Both the position numbers and the translations under genes were made by a program. Source: Tritrichomonas musculus (lineage: Eukaryota > Parabasalia > Tritrichomonadida > Tritrichomonadidae). From it: a stretch of 64,000 bases of DNA. The notes below the pieces were generated by a model. That model was not told the DNA's origin and did not search any database. It saw only the letters and a list, made by a program, of their open reading frames with translations. Within the stretch, counting starts at the first letter, position 1; every line of letters starts with the position of its first letter. Location: NCBI GenBank assembly GCA_039105265.1, contig JAPFFF010000004.1, forward strand, positions 8,165,501 through 8,229,500. The letters are read 5' to 3'. Shown piece by piece: positions 1-10,200 of the stretch.

Positions 1-85
1 TAAAAGTCTGGAACTTTTTTTCGTTATAAAAATTCCTCAAAATTAAAAATATGCATCTAAACCATGAAAGAATTCGGCTGATTTA

Positions 86-673
86 AATGTTTATTGTTTT
101 TTAATTTTTCAAAATGCTTATTTTTTTCAATTGTTTTAATCATGATACTTAATAAATACATACTCATATGAAATGCATTAGCCTCATATTTCAATGGTTG
201 TTGCTCTTTATACGGAAAAACAAGAAAAATTTATTTTTATTTTTTTATAATAATTTTGACAAAATTTATTATCGCTCTGTTTGATAAGCTTTAAAGTTGT
301 ATAATATGATTTTATGATGTCTAACTATTATTTATTAAAGAGTTGAGTTAGCGTCTTATATGACGCATTGAAAAAAAAAAATATCACTGTTTGTTCATGA
401 AGGATTATTAAAGTAATTCGTTTTTAAATCTTTCCAACTTTTTAAACAATGCATAAACAATTGTTTTGCTAAATAACTAGATTAAACTCTTAGAGTGTCA
501 AGAAAAATGATCATTATCATTTTTTTCTATGCATTTATGAAACGCCAGCATAATAAACAAATCAATATGTCATGAAAAATGCATTTCACATGAGCATTCA
601 TTTATTAGGTATCATGATTAAAACAATTGAAAATAAATATTCATTTTGAAATATTAAAAAACAATAAAACATT
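86..673. mobile_element. MITE/foldback element with ~95 bp terminal inverted repeats at a TA site
   Basis: The arm at about 86-183 and the reverse complement of about 571-673 align over roughly 95 bases with about a dozen differences; both begin AATGTTT(T)ATTGTTTTTTAA and share TTTTCAATTGTTTTAATCATG. A TA dinucleotide flanks both outer ends (84-85 and 674-675), as in Tc1/mariner-type insertions. The interior has no coding potential that I can see; it holds a short hairpin (GCGTC-N6-GACGC near 349). The class assignment is inferred from the TA flank only. Confidence 0.6.
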
Positions 674-968
674 TATAAAAAACGAACGTTTATTTTTAAC
701 ACATTTCTGGAAATACGTTTATTGACTAAAATATACTATTTGAAGAACTGATAAATAATATAAATTCGAAATAATATTAACCTCTCATGATAAATTGATA
801 AATAGCATTCATTATTATATGAGCAATTTTAACAGTAGTGATATATAATTGAACATATAGGTTCTCATTTAAATTGAAAGAAAATAATATATCAATCAAT
901 TATAAAATGTATTTTATTTAAAACTATTTAGTTTCTTTGAATTATTATTTCTTTTGTTGCATTTTTGT

Positions 969-2504
969 TTATTTGTTTTGTTGTGCACTTATTGGTTTCC
1001 TTTGATGTTTATTTGTTAATTTCCTTTGATGTTCAATTGTTGATTTGTTTTGTTGTACACTTGTTGATTTGTTTTGTTGTGCGCTAATTGGTTTCCTTTG
1101 ATGTTGATTTGTTGATTTCCTTTGATGTTCAATTGTTGATTTGTTTTGTTGTACACTTGTTGATTTGTTTTGTTGTGCACTAATTGGTTTCCTTTGATGT
1201 TGATTTGTTGATTTGTTTTGTTGTGCACTTGTTGATTTCCTTTGATTTTCAATTGTTGATTGGTTTTGTTGTACACTTGTTGATTTGTTTTGTTGTACAC
1301 TTGTTGATTTCCTTTGATGTTCAATTGTTGATTGGTTTTGTTGTACACTTGTTAATTTGTTTTGTTGTACACTTGTTAATTTGTTTTGTTGTGCACTAAT
1401 TGGTTTCCTTTGATGTTCATTTGTTAATTTGTTTTGTTGTACACTTGTTGAATTGCTTTGTTGTGTATTTGTTGACTTGCTTTGTTGTGTGCTTGTTGAT
1501 TTTTTTTGCAGGCGCTCGGTTGGATCTTCTTTCTTTTTCCAAGATTTATATCTTAATATTTGATTTTCATCAACTTTTGTCGATTGGTTTAGGTTTGCTG
1601 AATCCTGTATCTGAGACAAACCTATTTTACATTGAATTGTGATTGTTAAATTCACATCTCCATTTTGAGAAGTACTTTTTGAATGAATTTCTTCAAAATA
1701 AAATAAAGCTTTCAATTTTTCAAACTTTCTTTGATAAAATTCATTTTGGTGATTGTTGGTATGACCAGTGTAATTGATCATGTCTTTAAAAAGCTCGAAT
1801 ACATATTCATAATTTGTTTGTTTTATTTTTTGAACTCCATTTTTTTCAACGAATTTTAAAATAGAATCTTCTTGATTGAACAACTGTTTAAACTTTTCCA
1901 TTAATTGTTTTTTGTCTTTATTGTCCATATGCTTTAATTTATAAAATTCTATATATATGAGTAAAAGTGGCTTATAGCTTCTAAACCTTTCTGTTGTAAT
2001 TATTAATAAAAAAAATTCAATTGATATCCAAATTATGCGTTCATTGATATCTTTATTTTGAGTTAGTAAATATCCTTTTTTTGATGATTTCAAAAGCCGA
2101 AGAACATTCACTGCAAAATAATGAATATAATTTGATAATGTTGATGTTTCATCAAAAAAATCGTTTAAAAGGCTTGAATTTGTTTCATTATAATAGCTTT
2201 TTGGACTGATTCCTTGTTCGTTTAATAAATATTGTGTATCTGTTTGATGCTTATTACACAAATAAAATTGTTTGGCTAGTCCAAAATCTTTTATTTCCAC
2301 ATTTATAATGAATTTACGAATAAAATATCCTTCTTTTATCAAGCTAAGTAAATCTTCTCTTTTTTTGGGAATCATTAAATCATAATTTTTGTAATAATAT
2401 GAGTCATCGATTTCCTTATTCATTTGTTTTGCCGGTTTTTCTATTTGGATTTCATTAACAAAAAATTCTTTGATATATTTGATGCTTAGATCTTTTTTTT
2501 TCAT
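969..2504 (-). CDS. Hypothetical protein with octapeptide-repeat C-terminal tail
   Basis: An intact 511-residue reading frame starts at an ATG at 2504. I do not recognise the first ~330 residues: they are rich in K, N, F, I and Y, have no convincing signal peptide, and contain one hydrophobic stretch (IIWISIEFFLLIITT, about residues 157-171) that could be a buried helix or a membrane segment. From about residue 337 the chain becomes a low-complexity tail of 8-residue units of two alternating kinds, NKSTSVQQ-like and STIEHQRK-like, giving a basic, Q/S/T/N-rich, probably disordered region. The repeat leaves long open frames on the opposite strand, which are artefacts of the 24-base period. No neighbour suggests a function. 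Confidence 0.6.
   Translation of the reverse strand: MKKKDLSIKYIKEFFVNEIQIEKPAKQMNKEIDDSYYYKNYDLMIPKKREDLLSLIKEGYFIRKFIINVEIKDFGLAKQFYLCNKHQTDTQYLLNEQGISPKSYYNETNSSLLNDFFDETSTLSNYIHYFAVNVLRLLKSSKKGYLLTQNKDINERIIWISIEFFLLIITTERFRSYKPLLLIYIEFYKLKHMDNKDKKQLMEKFKQLFNQEDSILKFVEKNGVQKIKQTNYEYVFELFKDMINYTGHTNNHQNEFYQRKFEKLKALFYFEEIHSKSTSQNGDVNLTITIQCKIGLSQIQDSANLNQSTKVDENQILRYKSWKKKEDPTERLQKKSTSTQQSKSTNTQQSNSTSVQQNKLTNEHQRKPISAQQNKLTSVQQNKLTSVQQNQSTIEHQRKSTSVQQNKSTSVQQNQSTIENQRKSTSAQQNKSTNQHQRKPISAQQNKSTSVQQNKSTIEHQRKSTNQHQRKPISAQQNKSTSVQQNKSTIEHQRKLTNKHQRKPISAQQNK
970..1510. repeat. 24 bp-period coding minisatellite
   Basis: About twenty units of a 24-base repeat (core TTGTTGATTTGTTTTGTTGT and a variant containing TTTCCTTTGATGTTCAA) encode the octapeptide tail of the overlapping minus-strand gene. 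Type A and type B units alternate in blocks, so the array probably grows and shrinks by unequal exchange while keeping frame. Confidence 0.85.
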
Positions 2505-2916
2505 AATAAATTGTGAAATATTTAAAAATGAACCACTTTTTTAATAAAGCAAGTTCCTTTTTTATTCTCCTTTAAAAAATATGTGTAAAACGTATTAAAT
2601 ATCCAATAAATCTTTCTTTTGATGTATTATGATATTTAAAATAAAATTTGATGATACTATTACTAATATATTATAAAATGTTTTTCGGTCAAAAAAAAGA
2701 TAAATATATATTAATGTTTTTTATTTTGAATTAAAAATAATCGTTTAATAAAATTTCAATGTAATTTATAATTGATAAAAAAGAATAAATATATATTTAA
2801 ATATAAAAATTTTATAAATAATAATAAATAAAATATTTCTTTTATTTATTTGTTTTTGTTTTTATTATAAATATTAAAAAGATTATATTTTTTTTATGAA
2901 ATATTGGTAATTCTCT
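2505..2916. other. AT-rich gap, no feature seen
   Basis: Low-complexity A/T sequence with no open frame of note and no repeat that I can pair elsewhere. Confidence 0.5.
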
Positions 2917-5328
2917 TTATTTTTTCATACCACTATAAGTTGTTTGTCTAGAGAGAATTGCATCACCTTTTCGTTTATTTGTATTTAAAGATGGAATGAA
3001 AGATGGAGTGTTCAAACTTATGAAATTCAATAATTTGCATGTCTCAGTATTTTGAAAGACTATTTGGCCTTTCATCAATTGAAAAATTTCTTCAGCAATA
3101 AGTTGGTCGTCTATTTGAATTAAATTCATGTCCCAACCTGATGTCAAACTTGTAATGTTATCTTCTACTGTATCTATTCTTCCTCTTACGTGAATTTGGT
3201 CAAGATTATACTTTTGTAATAATTTTTTTGATATCTGTTGCTTTGTAAGTACGTGCATTGCTCTGTCACTTCTATCATTCCCGTAACGGAGCCTCCTCAT
3301 TTTTCCAAAAATGAATTCTACTGTATGGGTGAATAATCTCTAAAGTGAAAAGTTTTCTTCAAAATATTTCGTTGAATAACCTAAAGCAATAATTGTATTT
3401 AGTATTCGTTTGCATGTGTTTTCTAAGGCAAATCTTACCTCAACATTTGGACTTTTCAGACTTTTTTAGATCATAATCCTTTGGCATTTTGTCTCAATGA
3501 TATTATTACATTGTATGCGGTTTTGATTAGTTTTTATCGTGAGTTTGTTGTGAGCTTCTCAGATTGAAATGCCTGTGAGATCAATGTAAATGGAAATAGG
3601 AAAGAAAAAGCGCAATACTCATTGAGCTGAGCTAATAGTTCCTAATTCAGTGAACAGAACAATTTTAATGCCAAATCATCTCTCATGGATGCTGGGCCTG
3701 ATGCTTTAATAACAATTTCATCAAGTTTTAATATTTCATTTATTTGCTGTGCATTAAATATTGGAGCACCTGGAAACATCAATATATTAGACCTTTTTAT
3801 AAAAAGAAATTTTTTTTGCGATAAAGTATACTTTTTAGCGATAATGATCACTTTTTCATAAAAATGAACTTTTTCACAAAAACGCAAAGCAATTAGAATT
3901 ATTATTTAAAACCAATGTTATATGATTCTAGACAAGCATATAATATATTTTAGTTGTTATATATTATGTTTTATCAGTTTATTTTTAAGATATATAGATT
4001 CATTTGTTTAAGTGAAAAAGTTCTTTTTTTATGAAAAAGTATACTTTATCGCAAAAAAAAATTTTTTTATAAAAAGGTCTATTATTAGTGGAAAAACGTG
4101 TTCTCGGATCTTTTAAAATATGCAAAAAATCAGAAACAGGAATTAACTCAGGATAATTACTAACATTATCAATGATTTGGTCGAAATTAACTGTGTTCAA
4201 ATCATTTACAAATTTGAAATAATCATTATGCATCTTATTGGTTCCTGTCTAACAGTCAGTCGCCACATATAAGAAATGAATACCTGATTTTTCGCCAGCT
4301 TCCACTATTTGCTTTACTATAGATTTGATTCCTTCATCTGTCTTCCCATATGAATTTTGTGAAATGTGACCAATAAATGAACTTTTGGTACCGTCCAATG
4401 GTAGAACATTGAAGACAAATAAATTACTATCATTTGAAATTAAAGGATCAACCGTCGCGGAGTCATATGCAATCGTTACATATACTTCTCCATTATCATC
4501 TGAGAATTCTTCTTTAAATTCATTTAAAATCAATTGTATTTGATTTGAATCGAGTAAATTGCCTTTTTCTTCTTGGAAAACATCGCCAAATTTTTTTCTT
4601 ATCAACGTTTCGCTCGGCATGGGCAAAAAAGTTCTTATAATTTTGTATGTTATATTCGAATGGATATAAAGTATATATGATAAATCATATATTGCCTGTG
4701 GATAACGTCTTCCACAAGGTCTTATCTGTTAGATTCATTGGGCCAATAACATTTTCATTATGCGCTTTATTTTTCAACTCTCAAGTTTGTCATTTATTCT
4801 TTGTAAATTTGATATTGCCATGTCTTTATTATGTATTACCAAATTGGCAATTTTTTTAAAATTATTATATTTTTTTTGAATAGAACATTTATTCATATTT
4901 AATATCATATTTTGCTTTTTTAATTCAGATTTTTCTCTTGTTAAAGTATCAATTATATCATATGCTTTTGTTTCAGTTGGATTTAACACAGGAATTGAAA
5001 AACGATTGCAATTCATATGTTGATCAAACGAATTCGACATGTTAAATGAAATATTTTGCTGTATTTGGTTTAAATTGTTTGAAAAAAATAATAAAACATT
5101 ATTTTGAAATTGTTAATTAATTTGCAGAAAACGATACTTGCATTGTGAATCACTTCGTGATCCTATTAAAGACGAAATTTTTTGACCATGATTTATCGCC
5201 ATATTGTTAAACATATTTGAAAAGAAGAACATTTTCTTCATAGGGCCAACAACCTTTTGAAATACGTGGATCAAGTCCTCTTCTCCATCGTTGCGAACAT
5301 CTTGCAGGCGTACGATCATTTCCGACAA
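2917..5328 (-). pseudogene. P-element/THAP9-like DDE transposase remnant, interrupted by a MITE
   Basis: Six minus-strand open segments read as one decayed protein. In order: a short N-terminal piece (from 5328); a K/N-rich coiled-coil-like piece (5040-4774); LPMPSETLIRKKF, resembling the LPFPS..TL..W motif before the catalytic core of P-element/THAP9 transposases; VTIAYDSAT (about 4480) and LYVATDC (about 4255), candidate acidic positions; SDFLHILKDPRTRF (about 4095), like the D.pH..K..RN motif; and VEFIFGKMRRLRYG (about 3290), matching the E-containing E..FG.iR motif of the family. Several stops and frame changes separate the segments, most clearly between 3350 and 3650. The family call rests on motif order only. 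It could also be another trichomonad-specific DDE family. Confidence 0.5.
3790..4079. mobile_element. 290 bp TA-inserted MITE
   Basis: The ends are GACCTTTTTATAAAAA.. and its inverted copy; the match continues through TTTTTTTGCGATAAAGTATA, giving inverted repeats of about 45 bases. TA duplications lie at 3788-3789 and 4080-4081. Taking out the element and one TA leaves the coding frame of the surrounding transposase remnant uninterrupted (..FSTNN / ILMFPGAP..), so the insertion point is exact. No internal coding. TA target and small size fit a non-autonomous Tc1/mariner-type element. Confidence 0.8.
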
Positions 5329-6640
5329 TTTTTATAAATTAAGATAAATTAAATAAAAATAATTTTGATTAATATATAAATATATTGATGATCAATGATC
5401 ATTGTTTGCTCATTATTATATTTTTATATGTTTGATCCGATATATAAAATATTAATCCATACAATGCAGTTTTTTAATCAAAAAATGCTAATATAGAATT
5501 TGAATATTAATGATGATAAACTCAAAACTTTTATTATTAATAATTAAAAATGAAAAATACTACTCATTTAAAATTAAAATAATACACTAAATACTAATAG
5601 TTTTGATTCTTCATTCTTTTCTGGAAATTATTTAATAAACTTTGAATTAAAAAAATATTGAAAATGATGGAGGTAAGCTTGTTATTTTCTGATTCTCGAG
5701 ATCAATAATTGATTCACTTTCTTATATCGATAAATGAAAAATGATTTGATACTATAGATCGATTTCAGAGATCGAGAATTCTTTTTCTAGTGTTTTGAAT
5801 ATTATAGTATTAGATATTATTATTATCTAATAAAAATTATCAAATATAAATGCAAACTTATTATTCCTTATTAAGAAAAGATTTACTATCTAAAAATGAT
5901 TATCTGAGAATAGCTAAGAGAATAGCAAACTGTGGAATTACTCTCTGAGAATTATTATCTGATTTTTATTATTTGAGAATAACTAGACTGAGAATAACTA
6001 TCTGCAAATTGCCAAACGCGAAATGACTATCTGCGAATAACCAAACTGAAAATGATAATCTGAGAGGTACCAAAAGAATATATCTATCTGAGGATAACAC
6101 TCGGAGAGAAATTATTTCATCAATTCATTCATAAATGGCGGACAATGAAAGTTATCATGACATGTTATGCGAAAAAAAAAAAATGCGACTTTAACTGTTA
6201 TTCAAATAACTGGTCTATTGTCTTTTTCATTTTAGCTTAATACATTGTACATGATATATTTTCATGTTCTACGAATAATTTTTTCCAAAATATCCAATTT
6301 TAACTGTTGACGATTAAAAAAGGTCAAATTTTCATCTTCAAAATACAATATTTGTGAATGTGCAGATGAATTCCAAAGTAAAATATTTCAAATCAAAGCT
6401 TATGAAGATTGGATTTTATTATTTATTTTTTTAAAAAAATAAATGGATAGTATATTTACTTTCAATGAAGATTGGATTTTAATAATAATATTTACTTTCA
6501 ATTAAGATCTTTATAGAAGATAATTAATTATCTACTTCAAAGGATTTTATCACTAAATACTTAAAAAACTGAGACAATGATTGGATTTTATTATTATTAT
6601 TAACAATACAAGTATCTTTTTTTCTTCAAATTCAAAAAAC
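5329..6640. other. Gene-poor stretch with decayed short tandem repeats
   Basis: No supportable gene. Between about 5895 and 6115 a degenerate ~20-base repeat with the core CTGAGAATAACTA recurs about ten times. Between 6400 and 6600 the string GAAGATTGGATTTTA or a close variant occurs three times (near 6409, 6466 and 6575). The rest is A/T-rich. Confidence 0.5.
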
Positions 6641-7714
6641 TTAAAAATCTTCATCGTTTCTGACCAATATTGGATTGATATTTTGAGTGATTTCCTTATC
6701 TGACTTATTTACAAACATACAAATCATGCCAATGAAAAAAATAATTAAGAAAAGTCCTTGCATACTTGCAAAAAACAAAGAAACAATTCTTAAAACTTCA
6801 TCTTTCTTCCTTGGTTCATATTCAGAAAATGTAAACAGCTCAGTCAAAACAGCAAAACCGTAAAGAATAGCTTCCACAGCAATCAGCAAATATCGAATAA
6901 TTGGGATTCCCAATAATTTTGAAAAGAACTGTCCTTTCCAACAAGTTAATGCTGCCATCACCATCGAAATAACGATTATTAGTTGAATAAGACCAAATAT
7001 AAAAATAAAGTGCAAAGACACGTTTCCCCCGCAAAAATGGTCAAATTCAACTTCTTCATAATTCTTACAGTAACTCATGCTGTAATCATCAGGACAATTA
7101 GAAAAGTGGACATTGCATCTATGCAGCCAGAATGATGAAAGGAGATACACAATAAAAGTGCATGAAAAGAGACCAATTAATGAAATAGAGAAAATCGTTT
7201 TTTGTGGATTTCTCAAAAAGTCGATTCCAAAATGAATTCTGTTTTCATTTTCAATTATTTCTCTATCTGAATGATTTTTAAATGAAAAAATGAGTCCAAT
7301 TAGAAAGATGAACCAAAATGCTAATAAAAGAAATGAGAAAATAAATACCAGCTTTCTTTCTATAAATTCCAAAGAATCAATATCAGTAAGAATGAAAAAT
7401 ATTCCAAAAAACAATTCAATTGCATGAATAACGAATAAATCAAAAAATAATAAAAATCGATATAATGGTGAACCTAATAATTTTTGGAAAAACAAACCTT
7501 TGCAGCATGTAATAGCAATTATTAGTATTAAAACAAATATTATTATTTGAGATAATGAAAGAGCTAAAAGAACAAAATCAAATATGTCATCATTTTCGGA
7601 ATAAAAACATTTAATTGTGCTAAAAAAAATAACCAAATCGCATACAATGAAGCCGGTTATGGAAACCCAATAAATAATTTTTTGAGGACTCCGTAAAAAA
7701 TCTTGAGCAATCAT
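6641..7714 (-). CDS. Eight-helix membrane protein built of two four-helix repeats
   Basis: An intact 357-residue frame starts at an ATG at 7714. Hydrophobic segments at about 13-34, 45-72, 83-111, 122-145, 168-197, 232-258, 268-295 and 307-335 predict eight membrane helices. The two halves are internal repeats: both open with FLR(S/N)PQK and both carry a TCCKG/TCWKG..FF.KLLG motif after the second helix. The second half has a Cys-rich loop (about 198-230) with at least five cysteines, probably extracytoplasmic and disulphide-bonded. I do not recognise the family. The string TTAACTTTTT, seen near several other starts here, overlaps the start region (7716-7725). A second membrane protein gene lies next on the same strand at 8544-9557. 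Confidence 0.75.
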   Translation of the reverse strand: MIAQDFLRSPQKIIYWVSITGFIVCDLVIFFSTIKCFYSENDDIFDFVLLALSLSQIIIFVLILIIAITCCKGLFFQKLLGSPLYRFLLFFDLFVIHAIELFFGIFFILTDIDSLEFIERKLVFIFSFLLLAFWFIFLIGLIFSFKNHSDREIIENENRIHFGIDFLRNPQKTIFSISLIGLFSCTFIVYLLSSFWLHRCNVHFSNCPDDYSMSYCKNYEEVEFDHFCGGNVSLHFIFIFGLIQLIIVISMVMAALTCWKGQFFSKLLGIPIIRYLLIAVEAILYGFAVLTELFTFSEYEPRKKDEVLRIVSLFFASMQGLFLIIFFIGMICMFVNKSDKEITQNINPILVRNDEDF

Positions 7715-7899
7715 TTAACTTTTTTTAAAAAGAAATTTAAATAAACATTTGAAAAAATTGAAAGCATAATAAAATGAGATAAAAATCAATATCTGAAAAA
7801 GTTGTACCTAAACAATGAATATTTTCCATTTTTATTGCATGCATTTTTACAAGATTTCAACATTTTAATGCTGAAATTATAATAATATTGAATGGTCGT

Positions 7900-8364
7900 A
7901 TGGTATTAGCATTTTGTGATTATTTACTTGCATCTAACCAAAATCATTTTTATAATAATCCTGATATTTTTCATTATGAAAGATTTTATGCTTCACAAAA
8001 TATTTACAAGGTGATTATTTATCATTGGATGGCTCCAAAGCCAAATAATTCATATATACATTGCAATATTGGAATTAATATATCCAATATTATATTGTGC
8101 TTGACTACAATCAAGATAATTTATAAACCTAATTTATTTTTGGTCTTATTTGCTCTAAATAAGATTATATTTCAAGTTATATTGGCAATGCAATACATTA
8201 ATTTGTACTCTCAAATAATCAAAGTCATTCGAATGTACAATTTTATCTGGGAAACATTTATTATAACATTGAAAAAGCAAATTCATTATTTCAAAGAAGC
8301 TTCATGTATAAATCATTTCTATGAAAAAATAATCAAAGCAGGATATGGAGTTCCATCATGCTGA
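7900..8364 (+). CDS. Doubtful small hypothetical ORF
   Basis: About 154 residues from the first ATG at 7900, between and opposite to two membrane-protein genes. The chain is rich in I, N, Y and H, with hydrophobic runs (NISNIILCLTTIKIIYKPNLFLVLFALNKIIF) broken here as NISNIILCLTTI and LFLVLFALNKIIF. No motif is recognised. Length and the presence of tryptophan and cysteine argue mildly for real or formerly real coding. It may be a pseudogene fragment. Confidence 0.3.
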   Translation: MVLAFCDYLLASNQNHFYNNPDIFHYERFYASQNIYKVIIYHWMAPKPNNSYIHCNIGINISNIILCLTTIKIIYKPNLFLVLFALNKIIFQVILAMQYINLYSQIIKVIRMYNFIWETFIITLKKQIHYFKEASCINHFYEKIIKAGYGVPSC

Positions 8365-8543
8365 TTTTTTGAAGAAGAGAAAGGCCAAAATGGATATTGA
8401 AGTTTTATGAAAATTGTCTATTCCCAAATTTAATGAGAAGTCATTTTGACGAATTTTATAAAAATTTAATAAAAAAACAAATTATAAAGAATAGAAATAT
8501 ATTTTTTTACTTTATAGCAACAAAAAAGCTTGTTCTATTTGTT

Positions 8544-9557
8544 TTAAGGTTTTGGCTTTCTGTTATGTCTTGAGCAAGAGCCAAAAGAGGAGCAGATAGT
8601 ATTTTTGGCAAGATCATCATAATTTGTATTCTGATCAGCAGCTGTATTCACTGTAACTGTATAACTAACAGAAGGGAAAGACTTCGAATAAATTTCATAG
8701 AAAGCGCCAGTGCCAAAAATTAAAGATGCAATCCTCGATGGTTGCTTCAAAGCGCGGGGGACCTTTGTCTTAGAAATAATGTAAGTCCCGTTTCTTTCTG
8801 GATGATATTCAACAACTTTTTTTGTACGGATATGATCGCATTTTTTGATAGCAGAATCAATTTTGTCATATTTATTTTTCATATCACTTGTCATATCAAT
8901 ATCATAAGTGAGAGTAAAGAAAAGTAAATCAGGAATGTCTGAAAAGTTGAAATCAGGAATTAATGGAACTGTCGTAACAACTGGTATTTTGATTCCTCTC
9001 CTTGAATAGCATGTATCCGTTTTTGGAGTGCATATTTGCCTGCCCTCGGAGGAATCATATCTGCATTCTTCATAAGATTCCGTATCTCTTGAGTAAACAA
9101 ATAGGAAATCAATGGGTTTCTTATTATTAATAATTTCTTGCATTTGTTGTGCATTTACTTGAGATTTGGGGCTAAATGTCTTTTTCACACTAATACCTAG
9201 GAGTACCATCCAAAAAACTAAAACCAAAAAGCCAACTACACACATTGTAATAAGTGTGACGAGATTATCAATAAATCCATAGATAATTATTGTAACTCCA
9301 AATAATATTAAAAATGAGTGAAGAACAAAGTGAAGAGCAATAATAGCTTTGTTTGACTCGGAAAATGTAGCACCTATATATTTCTTTTTATTGTTTTTAG
9401 CCATATTAGTTGGAACAACATAAAAAACTATCATATCAACTATTCCAATAACAATGCATAAGCAGCCAAAGACTAAGCAAAGAATTTGCCTCGTACCAAG
9501 TGTTGTTGAGCCATATGAATCACTTAAACCAGAGCCATCTTCATCTATAGAATTCAT
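8544..9557 (-). CDS. Membrane protein with Cys-bearing ectodomain
   Basis: The frame is open further upstream but has no ATG there; the first ATG at 9557 gives 337 residues beginning MNSIDEDGSGLSDS. Hydrophobic segments follow at about 22-46, 72-98 and 100-126 (CLVFGCLCIVIGIVDMIVFY, LHFVLHSFLILFGVTIIIYG, LVTLITMCVVGFLVLVFWMV), perhaps three or four helices. The remaining ~200 residues are polar and include a short Cys cluster (ECRYDSSEGRQICTPKTDTC), suggesting an exposed domain with disulphides, and a final Cys pair in CSSFGSCS. The FW near the end of the last helix recalls the neighbouring eight-helix protein, so a distant relation is possible. Function unknown. Confidence 0.65.
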   Translation of the reverse strand: MNSIDEDGSGLSDSYGSTTLGTRQILCLVFGCLCIVIGIVDMIVFYVVPTNMAKNNKKKYIGATFSESNKAIIALHFVLHSFLILFGVTIIIYGFIDNLVTLITMCVVGFLVLVFWMVLLGISVKKTFSPKSQVNAQQMQEIINNKKPIDFLFVYSRDTESYEECRYDSSEGRQICTPKTDTCYSRRGIKIPVVTTVPLIPDFNFSDIPDLLFFTLTYDIDMTSDMKNKYDKIDSAIKKCDHIRTKKVVEYHPERNGTYIISKTKVPRALKQPSRIASLIFGTGAFYEIYSKSFPSVSYTVTVNTAADQNTNYDDLAKNTICSSFGSCSRHNRKPKP

Positions 9558-10200
9558 TTTTAATAAAAATTTTCCAATTATCCAAAAATTTTCTAAATTC
9601 GTTATTAATTGTGGAAAATCTTCTCTTTTTCCCACTTTTTCAAAAAAAAAGTTGATTTTTTTCTGAAAACATTTTTTAAACTTAAATTCAAATGCCAGCC
9701 CAAGCTTTTTTTCTCTCAATTTATTTGACAAAAAATATTTATTTCAATTTTAATAAGCTTTATTATTTCTTTTCAAATTAATCTTTAAGATTTTTGATTT
9801 TTCATTAATTTATCAAGGATCAATTCAGTATGCAGACATTTTCATAAGATTTCGCCAATAACTTAACTCGACTGTGTCTTTTTTTGCTTTTGGTGCCAAA
9901 TTAAAGGTTCAAAAATTATAATTATTGATAAACAATCTTGCAATTAGAAGTTACACTTGGATTTTTGCCCATACACCATTATACTTCTTTGATTTTTATG
10001 ATTTTTGCTTGGCATTTCCAGTATTCAGTATAAATATTTCAAAAGCATACTCAACTCGGAAAAAATTTTTCAAATAAATGCTCCCCTTATTGATTTACGT
10101 CATTTTCAAATAGATTATCCATATATTTTGCCTGTTAATTACACTCTTTTTGAACAAGTTAGTAAAATTTTATTTTAATTCAATTTTAATATAAAATATT
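9558..10200. other. AT-rich intergenic stretch
   Basis: No gene seen. Upstream flank of the membrane-protein gene and left flank of the CACTC-ended element. Confidence 0.45.

Noticed and set aside
349-364. GCGTC-N6-GACGC hairpin as a terminator or regulatory site
   Set aside because: Isolated short hairpin inside a MITE-like element in a eukaryotic context; no gene depends on it.
1016-1642. Open frames on both strands across the octapeptide array
   Set aside because: Produced by the 24-base period; the frame joined to the unique 330-residue domain is the credible one.
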